DNA of 30,398 nucleotides from IMG/VR virus record IMGVR_UViG_3300042562_001368, positions 1 to 30,398 of that record, one strand, 5' to 3'. The translations under genes and the position numbers were made by a program. The notes beneath the pieces are model-generated. The model ran no database searches. It saw nothing but the letters and a program-made list of their open reading frames with translations, and was not told where the DNA came from. Positions 23,416-30,398 of the stretch are shown here, piece after piece; position 1 is the stretch's first letter, and every line of letters starts with the position of its first letter. Origin of the DNA: a virus.

Positions 23416-24870
23416 ATGTCTATTTCTTATATTATTAACAACAATGATTCTACATTAACGGGTCAAACCATTTTTGGTGCATTATCACAAGGTAGTGGTG
23501 CAACTGCTAGTGGTTTATATTCACACGCTGAAGGTTATTTTTCAACCGCTAGTGGTGATTATTCACACGCCGAAGGGTTTGGTTCAACTGCTAGTGGTTT
23601 ATATTCACATGCTGAAGGTGCAAATACAATAGCTAGTGGTAACACATCACATGCTGAAGGTAATGAAGTAATAGCTAGTGGTGAGTATTCACATGCTGAA
23701 GGTAGTAGAACAACTGCTAGTGGTATTGTATCACATGCTGAAGGTGAGAGTACAACAGCTAGTGGTCAATATTCACACGCTGAAGGTGATAGAACGATAG
23801 CTAGTGGTGATACGTCACATGCTGAAGGTTCAGCTACAACCGCTAGTGGTGAGTTTTCACATGCTGAAGGTGAAAATACAACAGCTAGTGGTGAGTATTC
23901 ACATGCTGAAGGTAGTAGAACAACTGCTAGTGGTATTGTATCACATGCTGAAGGTGTTAGTACAATAGCTAGTGGTGCTGCGTCACACGCTGAAGGTGAT
24001 AGAACGATAGCTAGTGGTGATACGTCACATGCTGAGGGGTCTTTTACAATTGCTAGTGGTACTTTTTCACATGCTGAAGGTCAAAATACAACAGCTAGTG
24101 GTAATTATGGTTCACATGCTGAAGGTCAAAATACAATAGCTAGTGGTGATAATTCACACGCTGAGGGTAGTTATACAAAAGCATTTGGTCAAGCTTCACA
24201 CGCTGAAGGATATAGTACAACTGCTAGTGGCATTCAGGCGCATTCTGAAGGTTATTTAACAACAGCTAGTGGTTATTATTCACATGCTGAAGGGATTTCA
24301 GCAAAGTCTTTTGGTGCTTATTCACATGCTGAAGGTAATGCTACAATAGCTAGTGGTGATACGTCACACGCTGAAGGGTATCAAACAACTGCTAGTGGTT
24401 ATTATTCACATTCTCAAGGTTATATTACATTAGCTAGTGGTCAAAATTCACATGCTGAAGGTCAGCAAACCTCAGCAACAACATATAATACACATGCTGA
24501 AGGTATTGGTACACTTGCTAGTGGTACGGGTTCACACGCTGAAGGTTATGGTACCAAAGCAACTGGAATTAACTCACATTCACAAAATTTATATACAATA
24601 GCATCTGGGTTTCATTCACATGCGGGTGGTTCAGGTTCAACCGCAACTGGTATTTCATCATTCGTCCATTCATCTACTTCAACAGTAAGTGGTGATAGAA
24701 GTGCTGTTATCGGTGGTGAGAATATAGTTGGCTCAACAGCTGATACAGTTTATATGCCTAAGATTGAATTAGCTGAGGTTGCTGCTTCAATTATAATGAA
24801 AAGTCCAGATGGTACAAGATATAAGCTAACCATAGCTAATGGTGGTACAGTATCAGTAACAACTGCTTAA
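23416..24870 (+). CDS. Second, short YadA-head-like fibre
   Basis: A 484-residue protein made almost entirely of 27 units of the 14-residue T-x-A-S-G-x-x-S-H-A-E-G repeat. A short lead (SISYIINNNDSTLTGQ) precedes the repeats, and a cap (SAVIGGENIVGSTADTVYMP) matching that of the fibre at 7983 follows. It then ends in a short tail (ELAEVAASIIMKSPDG) where the longer fibre has its globular tip. Units near 23530 and 23752 are identical in DNA to parts of the long fibre 14 kb away, so recombination between the two genes is likely. It stands where T4 has its terminase genes, between gp15 and gp18. It is probably a head- or tail-attached fibre, or a cartridge for the long fibre. Confidence 0.75.
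   Translation: MSISYIINNNDSTLTGQTIFGALSQGSGATASGLYSHAEGYFSTASGDYSHAEGFGSTASGLYSHAEGANTIASGNTSHAEGNEVIASGEYSHAEGSRTTASGIVSHAEGESTTASGQYSHAEGDRTIASGDTSHAEGSATTASGEFSHAEGENTTASGEYSHAEGSRTTASGIVSHAEGVSTIASGAASHAEGDRTIASGDTSHAEGSFTIASGTFSHAEGQNTTASGNYGSHAEGQNTIASGDNSHAEGSYTKAFGQASHAEGYSTTASGIQAHSEGYLTTASGYYSHAEGISAKSFGAYSHAEGNATIASGDTSHAEGYQTTASGYYSHSQGYITLASGQNSHAEGQQTSATTYNTHAEGIGTLASGTGSHAEGYGTKATGINSHSQNLYTIASGFHSHAGGSGSTATGISSFVHSSTSTVSGDRSAVIGGENIVGSTADTVYMPKIELAEVAASIIMKSPDGTRYKLTIANGGTVSVTTA
23503..24630 (+). repeat. 27-unit 42-nt repeat array with a 210-nt higher-order duplication
   Basis: SH units run from 23521 to 24616 (26 x 42 + 3 nt, so 27 units with one inserted residue, NYGSH). 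Within it, 23673-23746 and 23883-23956 are identical over 74 nt at an offset of exactly 210 nt (five units). The segment DRTIASGDTSH also recurs at the same offset, so a five-unit block was duplicated recently. Confidence 0.9.
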
Positions 24871-24888
24871 AATATTAACAAATTAAAA

Positions 24889-24917
24889 TAAAGGGTTTAA
24901 ATACCCTTTATTTTTTT
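24889..24917. terminator. Rho-independent terminator after the second fibre
   Basis: Stem TAAAGGGT / ACCCTTTA with loop TTAAAT, followed by a seven-T run on the plus strand. It lies between two converging genes and overlaps the stop codon of the minus-strand small gene. Confidence 0.75.
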
Positions 24918-25065
24918 ACTCACCATAAAGGTCTTTTGGTTTGACACATTTTTCTTTAATCAATTTTTCCACGTATGCAAACATTTTTAAACCATTTTCT
25001 TCACAATAATCTTTAAGGATTTTATGGGTATTAGGTGTTATTTTAAGGTTTTTAGTTCGTTTCAT
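24916..25065 (-). CDS. Small ribbon-helix-helix-like DNA-binding protein candidate (49 aa)
   Basis: ATG at 25065, 49 codons, stop at 24918-24916. The product begins KRTKNLKITPNTHKILKDY and continues CEENGLKMFAYVEKLIKEKC. This is a short basic beta strand (LKIT) followed by two helices with a Gly turn between them, the usual form of an Arc/MetJ-type ribbon-helix-helix repressor. An AAGGA sequence stands two bases before the start, and ATATTTAT lies 13 nt upstream in the same sense. A 9-bp inverted repeat lies over its promoter region, fitting autoregulation. It is divergently placed to the tail sheath gene. Function as a regulator is inference; the ORF is short but well formed. Confidence 0.6.
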   Translation of the reverse strand: MKRTKNLKITPNTHKILKDYCEENGLKMFAYVEKLIKEKCVKPKDLYGE

Positions 25066-25078
25066 AATCCTTTTTTTT

Positions 25079-25086
25079 ATAAATAT
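25079..25086 (-). promoter_or_regulatory. ATATTTAT promoter-like octamer, minus strand
   Basis: Exact ATATTTAT in minus-strand sense, 13 nt before the ATG at 25065. It overlaps the left end of the inverted repeat at 25084-25110. Confidence 0.5.
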
Positions 25087-25110
25087 GACAAAAGTAAGTT
25101 ATTTGTCATA
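25084..25110. promoter_or_regulatory. 9-bp inverted repeat, candidate operator
   Basis: TATGACAAA (25084-25092) and TTTGTCATA (25102-25110) form a perfect 9-bp inverted repeat with a 9-nt spacer. It overlaps the promoter motif of the ribbon-helix-helix candidate and is a likely binding site for it. Confidence 0.5.
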
Positions 25111-25114
25111 CTAT

Positions 25115-25159
25115 TTTTTGTTGTAAAACAACAAAAAGAAATTTTTCGATTTTTGTTGT
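25115..25159. promoter_or_regulatory. Three copies of TTTTTGTTGT upstream of the tail sheath gene
   Basis: TTTTTGTTGT occurs at 25115-25124 (+), 25128-25137 (-) and 25150-25159 (+). The first two form a 10-bp inverted repeat with loop AAA. The third directly abuts the ATATTTAT motif at 25160. They look like operator or activator sites controlling sheath expression. Confidence 0.5.
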
Positions 25160-25167
25160 ATATTTAT
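25160..25167 (+). promoter_or_regulatory. ATATTTAT promoter-like octamer of the sheath gene
   Basis: Exact ATATTTAT, 44 nt before the ATG at 25212. This is one of three long-leader cases among the tail genes (sheath, tube, baseplate). Confidence 0.5.
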
Positions 25168-25211
25168 TATTAAAACAACGCAAGATAATAATTAATTAAA
25201 AAAAGTAAATA

Positions 25212-28046
25212 ATGGCAGAGAAAGTATTCGTCAGTCCAGGTGTCTATACATCAGAAAAAGACTTAACATTCGTTACACGACAAGTGGGTGTAACAACATT
25301 GGGATTGGTTGGTGAAACAACACAAGGCCCAGCATTCCAACCTATCTTCGTATCAAACTACGATGAATTTAGGTCTTTCTTCGGTGGCTTAGATGCTACT
25401 AGAGTAAAAGATACGGGTGCACCAAAATATGAATTACCATACATTGCAAAATCATATTTATCACAATCTAATCAATTGTTTGTAACTAGAGTATTAGGTT
25501 TCTCTGGTTATGATGCTGGTTTAGCTTGGGGTATAACATTAAGTGCGGCTTTAGACCCAAATACAATTGATGTTGTGTCTGCAACTGTATATTCACCATT
25601 AATTTCGTTTACTGCTGATTCAACTGGTACTATAACTAGTTTAGTTTCTAGTGATTCAGTTATTCAAAGTTTATGGGATAATGGTTTAATCGGTTTAGAT
25701 TATTTAGCTGCATCATCAGTTGGTCCAGTTGCTCCAGTTCCTTTAACATTTGAAAAAATAGGTGTTACTTTCCAAGGTGCTGAAATTCCTAATTTCGTTG
25801 TAACTTCGATAGTAACAAATACTAATGGTACAACTGGTGTAACATCTGGTGATACTATTGTTTATTCTGGTGCTGGTTATTCTAATGTTGAAAACAAGGT
25901 AGTTGCATTATTAAGGTCTAGAGGTAGATACAATGGTTCTGAGCAATTAGTATTCGAAGTTTCTGCAAATACACAAGTTGATTTTGCAACAACACCTTTG
26001 AATGCTGAAACAGACCCTTATGGTGATTTCGCAATTGAAGGTACTTCAAATATTTCAGGTATATTTAGATATGATTTATCATTCGATAGAACTAAGAAAA
26101 ATTATATCACTAGAGTATTGGGTAGAAATGCACAAGACGGTAAAACAGCATTATTTGTTGAAGAAATATATGAAAACATGTTTTCTGATTATGTTACTAA
26201 TGATGAAGTGTTAGGTATTAACATTACAGATTTAGTTAAATACAATAGAGCATTTGATGATTATAAAAAAGAATTCCAACCAGCGGTAACACCTTGGGTT
26301 GTATCTGAACTTCGTGGTTCAAACTTATTAAGATTATTCAGACTTTGGACTATTTCTGATGGTGATGCTGCAAACAAACAATTTAAGATTTCAATTAGAA
26401 ACATCCAACCAGATGTTAAAGAATTTGATTTAATTGTTAGAAGTTATTATGATACTGATGCAAGACCAAATATATTGGAAGCTTATTCAAGATGTTCAAT
26501 GAACCCAGCTTCAAATAACTATATCGCTAAAAGAATTGGTACATTGGATGGTGAATTTCCATCAATGTCTAGTTATATCTTAGTTGATATGGAAACTGGT
26601 TCTGATACTTCAGATGCTTTCCCAGCTGGATTTATTGGTTACCCATTAAGAGATTATACTGAAAATAGTAATACAACTGTTCAAGCACCAACAATTGAAT
26701 ATAAGAAAACATATGGTTCATTTGAAAACAAACGTAAATATTATTTAGGTTTAACAGATACTAAGGGTATTGACCAAGACTTCTTTGACTATAAAGGTGT
26801 TCCAGATAGTACAACTATCGATATGTGGACTGGTATGACAAATGGTTTCCACATGGATGTTAATGCTAGTGCCGCTACAATTGATAATGTATTTATTACT
26901 GTAAACACAACTGGTGGTACTTATAGTCCAATATACACATTCGATACGGGATGTTGTGTATTCCAAAATGATTTCCAATTACAAGGTACTTCATATGAAA
27001 AATTATACTCACGTAAATTTACGTTTGTACCTTACGGTGGGTTTGATGGTTGGGACCCATATAGAACAAGAAGAACAAATACAGACCCTTATTTAATTAA
27101 CGGTACTAAAGGTTCAGTTGGTTTAATTAACGGTACATTCGCTAATAGAACATTAAGTAATGGTGACCCAGGTATTACATCTGATTACTACGCATACTTA
27201 GAAGCTATTTGGACATTTAAAAATCCAGAAGCAACAAATATTAACGTATTCTCAACTCCAGGAGTTGATACATTTAACAATACTAACTTAGTTGAAGAAG
27301 CAATTGAAATGGTTGAACAAGATAGAGCTGACTCTTTATACATTGTTACAACCCCTGATACTGATGCTGGTGGTGAAGTTTTATTACCAGAAGATGTTGC
27401 TGACCAATTATATGGTCAATACGATAGTAACTATACATGTACATACTGGCCTTGGATTCAAATTAATGATGCTGAGAACAATGTTTACATATATGTTCCA
27501 CCTACAAGAGATGTAGTTAGAAACATTGCATTGACGGATAATATCGCATTCCCATGGTTCGCTGTAGCTGGTGTTCAAAGAGGTGATGTTGATGCTATCA
27601 AGGCAAGAGTTAAATTGACTTTGGGTGAGAGAGATACATTATACGAAAATAGAATAAACCCAATTGCAACGTTTGCATCTGAAGGTATTAAGATATGGGG
27701 TAACAAAACATTACAAGTTAAAGAAAGTGCTCTTGACAGAATTAATGTTAGAAGATTGTTACTACAAGCTAGAAAACTTATTTCTGCTGTTGCAATTAGA
27801 TTATTATTTGAACAAAACGATGATATCGTTAGAAATCAATTCTTAAGCTTGGTTAACCCAATTTTGGATAACATTAGAAGTGAAAGAGGTTTAACTGACT
27901 TTAGGGTAGTATTGGATTCAAGTCCAGAATCAATAGATAGAAATGAATTACTTGGTAGAATTTTCTTGAAGCCAACTAGAGCATTAGAATTTATATGTGT
28001 AGAATTTAATATCGTACCAACTGGTGCATCATTTGATGATATCTAA
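25212..28046 (+). CDS. Contractile tail sheath protein, T4 gp18-like
   Basis: A 944-residue sheath subunit. The N terminus is typical of the family (VFVSPGVYTSEKDLTFVTRQ, then VGLVGETTQGPAF-like and NYDEFRSFFGG). The C-terminal domain carries NVRRLLLQARKLISAVAIRL, then FEQND, LVNPILDNIRSERGLTDF and a final ICVEFNIVPTGA, the part that links subunits and contacts the tube. The middle (about residues 130-640) is much larger than in T4 gp18 (659 aa), with inserted beta-rich surface domains. The gene is followed by a strong terminator. Its leader holds three decamer sites and the ATATTTAT motif, and a repressor-like gene is divergent from it, so its expression may be separately controlled. Confidence 0.95.
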   Translation: MAEKVFVSPGVYTSEKDLTFVTRQVGVTTLGLVGETTQGPAFQPIFVSNYDEFRSFFGGLDATRVKDTGAPKYELPYIAKSYLSQSNQLFVTRVLGFSGYDAGLAWGITLSAALDPNTIDVVSATVYSPLISFTADSTGTITSLVSSDSVIQSLWDNGLIGLDYLAASSVGPVAPVPLTFEKIGVTFQGAEIPNFVVTSIVTNTNGTTGVTSGDTIVYSGAGYSNVENKVVALLRSRGRYNGSEQLVFEVSANTQVDFATTPLNAETDPYGDFAIEGTSNISGIFRYDLSFDRTKKNYITRVLGRNAQDGKTALFVEEIYENMFSDYVTNDEVLGINITDLVKYNRAFDDYKKEFQPAVTPWVVSELRGSNLLRLFRLWTISDGDAANKQFKISIRNIQPDVKEFDLIVRSYYDTDARPNILEAYSRCSMNPASNNYIAKRIGTLDGEFPSMSSYILVDMETGSDTSDAFPAGFIGYPLRDYTENSNTTVQAPTIEYKKTYGSFENKRKYYLGLTDTKGIDQDFFDYKGVPDSTTIDMWTGMTNGFHMDVNASAATIDNVFITVNTTGGTYSPIYTFDTGCCVFQNDFQLQGTSYEKLYSRKFTFVPYGGFDGWDPYRTRRTNTDPYLINGTKGSVGLINGTFANRTLSNGDPGITSDYYAYLEAIWTFKNPEATNINVFSTPGVDTFNNTNLVEEAIEMVEQDRADSLYIVTTPDTDAGGEVLLPEDVADQLYGQYDSNYTCTYWPWIQINDAENNVYIYVPPTRDVVRNIALTDNIAFPWFAVAGVQRGDVDAIKARVKLTLGERDTLYENRINPIATFASEGIKIWGNKTLQVKESALDRINVRRLLLQARKLISAVAIRLLFEQNDDIVRNQFLSLVNPILDNIRSERGLTDFRVVLDSSPESIDRNELLGRIFLKPTRALEFICVEFNIVPTGASFDDI

Positions 28047-28057
28047 AAATAATTAAT

Positions 28058-28088
28058 AAAAAGGGTTATTTATTTAACCCTTTTTTTT
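28058..28088 (+). terminator. Rho-independent terminator after the sheath gene
   Basis: Stem AAAAAGGGTTA / TAACCCTTTTT with a 6-nt loop and a continued T-run; 11 paired bases. It separates sheath and tube transcription, and the tube gene has its own promoter motif downstream. Confidence 0.85.
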
Positions 28089-28106
28089 AAAAAAATAGAA
28101 TCATTA

Positions 28107-28114
28107 ATATTTAT
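28107..28114 (+). promoter_or_regulatory. ATATTTAT promoter-like octamer of the tube gene
   Basis: Exact ATATTTAT followed by AATAAAAG, 39 nt before the ATG at 28154 and just after the sheath terminator. Confidence 0.55.
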
Positions 28115-28153
28115 AATAAAAGATAACAAAAAGAATTAAAAAAATAAAAGAAC

Positions 28154-28642
28154 ATGGCTGATTTATTGATGAAAATGCCCGTACCTTATGAGCCTAAAAA
28201 GAAGAATAGATGGCTTTTAAGATTTCCAGCTGATTTAGGTATACAAGAATGGTGGTTAGCGTCTGCCTCAAGACCTTCTATAACACAAAATGAGGTTGAA
28301 ATACCTTTCCTAAACACATCTACTTGGGTAATCGGTAGATTTACATGGGAATCTATAAGTGTGACGTTTAGAGACCCTATTGGGCCTTCTGCTGCTCAAG
28401 CTATTATGGAATGGGTTCGTTTACAATCTGAATCTATTACAGGTAGACAGGGTTATGCTGCTGGTTACAAAAAAGATATTGAATTAGAGATGTTGGACCC
28501 AACTGGAGTTGTTATTGAAAAATGGCAATTACAAGGTACAATGTTAACGAATGTTAACTTTGGTGACTTATCGATGGATGATGATGGTATCGCAGATATC
28601 ACAGCTGACATGAGATTTGACAGAGCTATACTTTTGTTTTAA
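28154..28642 (+). CDS. Tail tube protein, T4 gp19-like
   Basis: A 162-residue tube subunit, matching T4 gp19 (163 aa) in length and layout. It opens with a short N-terminal arm, then NRWLLRFPADLG and WWLASASRPSITQNEVEIPFLN, a conserved first part of the tube barrel. ISVTFRDPIGPSAAQAIMEW and KDIELEMLDPTGVVIEKW follow, and it ends in the final strand MRFDRAILLF. It polymerises into the inner tail tube through which DNA passes, inside the gp18-like sheath. It has its own promoter motif and terminator, consistent with high-level separate expression. Confidence 0.95.
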   Translation: MADLLMKMPVPYEPKKKNRWLLRFPADLGIQEWWLASASRPSITQNEVEIPFLNTSTWVIGRFTWESISVTFRDPIGPSAAQAIMEWVRLQSESITGRQGYAAGYKKDIELEMLDPTGVVIEKWQLQGTMLTNVNFGDLSMDDDGIADITADMRFDRAILLF

Positions 28643-28669
28643 CAGAATTGCTCTATCAAACATAAATTT

Positions 28670-28709
28670 AACCTTACTTTTATATACTATATTTAAGTAA
28701 GGTTTTTTT
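28670..28709 (+). terminator. Rho-independent terminator after the tube gene
   Basis: Stem AACCTTACTT / AAGTAAGGTT (10 bp, about 15-nt AT-rich loop) followed by a T-run. Confidence 0.8.
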
Positions 28710-28720
28710 ATTTTAATTAA

Positions 28721-28728
28721 ATATTTAT
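28721..28728 (+). promoter_or_regulatory. ATATTTAT promoter-like octamer
   Basis: Exact ATATTTAT followed by AATAAAAC, ending 12 nt before the ATG at 28741 and 11 nt after the tube terminator. Confidence 0.55.
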
Positions 28729-28740
28729 AATAAAACTCAA

Positions 28741-29472
28741 ATGAGAAAAAGTGATAAAAAACATAATATGTCTAAAGTTAATTTATTAGCTGAACAAAGA
28801 TATTTACAATCAAAAGGTTTAATAAATGAAGACCCAATTGGTGGTAATAACGAATTAATGGTGATTAAAAGACAAATTGAAGATTTAAAACCAAATTTTA
28901 CAATTAATTTTGATGCTTTGAAAGTTATAGGTTTAGATTTGGAGATAACTTATGATTTAAATAGTAAACTTTATAAAGTTAGAAATAGTATTACTGGTAA
29001 GTATTATGTTAATAACATATTACATACTCAATGTGTTGATTGTGAATTTAGAACCCCTGATGAAGTTATTAAATTTATTAGACTTAAAGCTGAAGGTGGT
29101 GCTGTTAAATTTATGCCAGAGTCAATGGGTAGTATTGATGAAATGGATTATAGTAGAGAAATCGAACTTGATGATTTTAAATTTTTAAATAACCCTGAAT
29201 TTAGTGGTTGGGTAGTTGAACAGTCTGGTGATTCTGAGTTTATCATTAAAAATGATAAATACCCATATTTTGAATTTGTTGTTTCTTTAGATAAAGGGAA
29301 TTATAGTCACGCTGGTAAGTATCCATGGAATTATGAAGCTAAACATTCTGGTGGTAGAAATTATGTATCAAGCGGACATCAAGGTTTTTATACCATTGAA
29401 AGGAATGCAACATCAAATTTAGAAAACACTTTTAGGAATTTTTTAAGGAATAGAGAAAATGAAATGAGATAA
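28741..29472 (+). CDS. Hypothetical protein, 243 aa, in tail gene cluster
   Basis: I do not recognise this protein. It stands where T4 has the portal gene (after gp19) but shows no portal features and is far too small. A basic lead (MRKSDKKHNMSK) precedes LLAEQRYLQSKGLINEDP, which looks like a short helix. An alternative ATG lies at codon 10. The C-terminal part is aromatic and Gly/His-rich (NYSHAGKYPWNYEAKHSGGR), which may form a compact domain. No signal peptide or membrane span is seen. It has its own promoter motif and is enclosed by terminators, so it is an independent unit. It is probably a minor virion or tail-assembly protein. Confidence 0.65.
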   Translation: MRKSDKKHNMSKVNLLAEQRYLQSKGLINEDPIGGNNELMVIKRQIEDLKPNFTINFDALKVIGLDLEITYDLNSKLYKVRNSITGKYYVNNILHTQCVDCEFRTPDEVIKFIRLKAEGGAVKFMPESMGSIDEMDYSREIELDDFKFLNNPEFSGWVVEQSGDSEFIIKNDKYPYFEFVVSLDKGNYSHAGKYPWNYEAKHSGGRNYVSSGHQGFYTIERNATSNLENTFRNFLRNRENEMR

Positions 29473-29476
29473 TATT

Positions 29477-29505
29477 AAAACCACTTTTAAAAGTGGTTTT
29501 TTTAT
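29477..29505. terminator. Rho-independent terminator after the 243-aa gene
   Basis: Palindromic stem AAAACCACTT / AAGTGGTTTT with loop TTAA, followed by a T-run. Confidence 0.8.
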
Positions 29506-29537
29506 TTTATGTTATTTACAAAAAAACTTATTATGGT

Positions 29538-29545
29538 ATATTTAT
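29538..29545 (+). promoter_or_regulatory. ATATTTAT promoter-like octamer
   Basis: Exact ATATTTAT, 41 nt before the ATG at 29587. Confidence 0.5.
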
Positions 29546-29586
29546 TTTTGAGTTATAAAAATAATATTAATAAATAAGTTTTAATT

Positions 29587-30398
29587 ATGGAAAATAGACC
29601 AAAAGTCTTCCCAACGGCAGACCAAATTGCCGCAGCAAATCAAACTGGAGTAGAAATTGCGAAAGAGCAAGAAGAAACAATAATGAATAATCAGGTGTCT
29701 TCTGGTGAAATAGAGGCGGCAAATGAAATGGCTAGAAGAACAGCTGAACAATTACGATTAAGAGAGGAATCGTTAAAATCATCAAATCAAGATGTTGCTC
29801 AAGAAGCATTAAACCCAAGAGTTGAAGTACAACAACACACAATGAAAAGTCCAATGGAAAATTTAAAACCACAAATCAACACTAATAGAGATATTGAAAT
29901 AGCTCAAATTAGTCAACCACAAATGAATCAACCTTATGATATCATTCCATTACCAAGTGAAGGTAAGTTATATAGAAATAAAAAAGGTAAAATTAAAGTT
30001 TCATTCTTAACTGCGGCTGATGAAAATATTTTAACATCACCAAACTTACTTGAGAGTGGTGATTTCTTAGAAATATTATTAAATAGAAAAATATTAGAAC
30101 CAGAATTAAGATATAATGATTTGATACCTGGTGATAGAGATGCTATTATGGTTTGGCTTAGAGCTACTGGTTATGGTGAAATGTATCCAGTTACAATTTT
30201 AGATGAAAATGATAAACCATTTGAAACTGAAGTTGATTTAACTAAACTTAAAGTTAAACATTTATCAGTTGAGCCAGATGGTGAGGGGTTATTTACATTT
30301 ACATTACCTTTATCAAAATCAACAGTTAAATTTAAATTATTGACAGTTGGTGAAATTAGTGAGCTTGAGAAGTTAGCATTATTTTTAAAAGAAGAAAA
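29587..30398 (+). CDS. Baseplate hub/assembly protein, T4 gp26/gp51-type, 3' partial
   Basis: Open from the ATG at 29587 to the window edge (270 complete codons). The first about 115 residues are a polar, Gln/Glu-rich helical extension (PTADQIAAANQTGVEIAKEQ, then NEMARRTAEQLRLREESL) that may be coiled. From about residue 117 the protein matches the T4 baseplate family: IIPLPSEGKLYRNKKG, FLTAADENILTSPNLL, DLIPGDRDAIMVWLRATGYG, and on to SKSTVKFKLLTVGEI. In T4 this family includes gp26 and gp51, which act in hub assembly. The leader has a long gap from the ATATTTAT motif, as for the sheath and tube. The C terminus is missing, so full length is unknown. Confidence 0.75.
   Translation, partial: MENRPKVFPTADQIAAANQTGVEIAKEQEETIMNNQVSSGEIEAANEMARRTAEQLRLREESLKSSNQDVAQEALNPRVEVQQHTMKSPMENLKPQINTNRDIEIAQISQPQMNQPYDIIPLPSEGKLYRNKKGKIKVSFLTAADENILTSPNLLESGDFLEILLNRKILEPELRYNDLIPGDRDAIMVWLRATGYGEMYPVTILDENDKPFETEVDLTKLKVKHLSVEPDGEGLFTFTLPLSKSTVKFKLLTVGEISELEKLALFLKEE

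Overview
The window looks like part of the structural and replication region of a large, AT-rich, T4-type contractile-tailed bacteriophage. The evidence is a set of T4-like genes: a gp13-like neck protein, a gp14-like neck protein, a gp15-like tail-completion protein, an enlarged gp18-like tail sheath, a gp19-like tail tube of canonical length, a gp26/gp51-type baseplate protein cut by the window edge, and a T4-type family B DNA polymerase. There are no chromosomal housekeeping genes. Most starts lack a Shine-Dalgarno sequence and have an A-rich leader instead, which fits a host in the Bacteroidota; this host call is inference.

Layout. Positions 2-12023 hold adhesion and tail-fibre genes: a lectin-like protein cut at its 5' end, a modular fibre ending in a beta-helix, a 1186-residue protein built on a nine-residue repeat, an Ig-like small protein, and a 1256-residue fibre with 51 YadA-head-like 14-residue repeats. 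Small genes of unknown role sit between them. Next come a glycosyltransferase that resembles the bacterial autotransporter heptosyltransferase (TibC/Aah) family (12065-13114), a small BppU-like protein (13138-13506), and the DNA polymerase (13637-17044). A minus-strand block follows: an SNF2-type helicase split by an intein that carries its own LAGLIDADG endonuclease, a glutaredoxin, and the gp13-like protein. On the plus strand, gp14-like and gp15-like genes lead into a second, shorter YadA-like fibre with 27 repeats. A small minus-strand ribbon-helix-helix candidate and an operator-rich divergent region separate that fibre from the sheath, tube, an unknown 243-residue protein and the truncated baseplate gene.

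How the parts fit. The neck, tail-completion, sheath, tube and baseplate proteins build the contractile tail. The repeat-rich proteins are probably its fibres and receptor-binding proteins. The glycosyltransferase directly downstream of the longest fibre suggests that the phage may glycosylate its own fibre repeats. The polymerase and helicase serve replication or repair.

Regulation. The octamer ATATTTAT, or a close match, stands in sense orientation before nearly every gene that begins a transcription unit, on both strands. It is missing before genes that follow closely on another gene, so it is a good promoter candidate. Rho-independent terminators follow the polymerase, the second fibre, the sheath, the tube and the 243-residue gene. 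With the small minus-strand gene counted, no stretch longer than about 300 bases lacks a gene. I saw no tRNA, rRNA, CRISPR array or insertion sequence.
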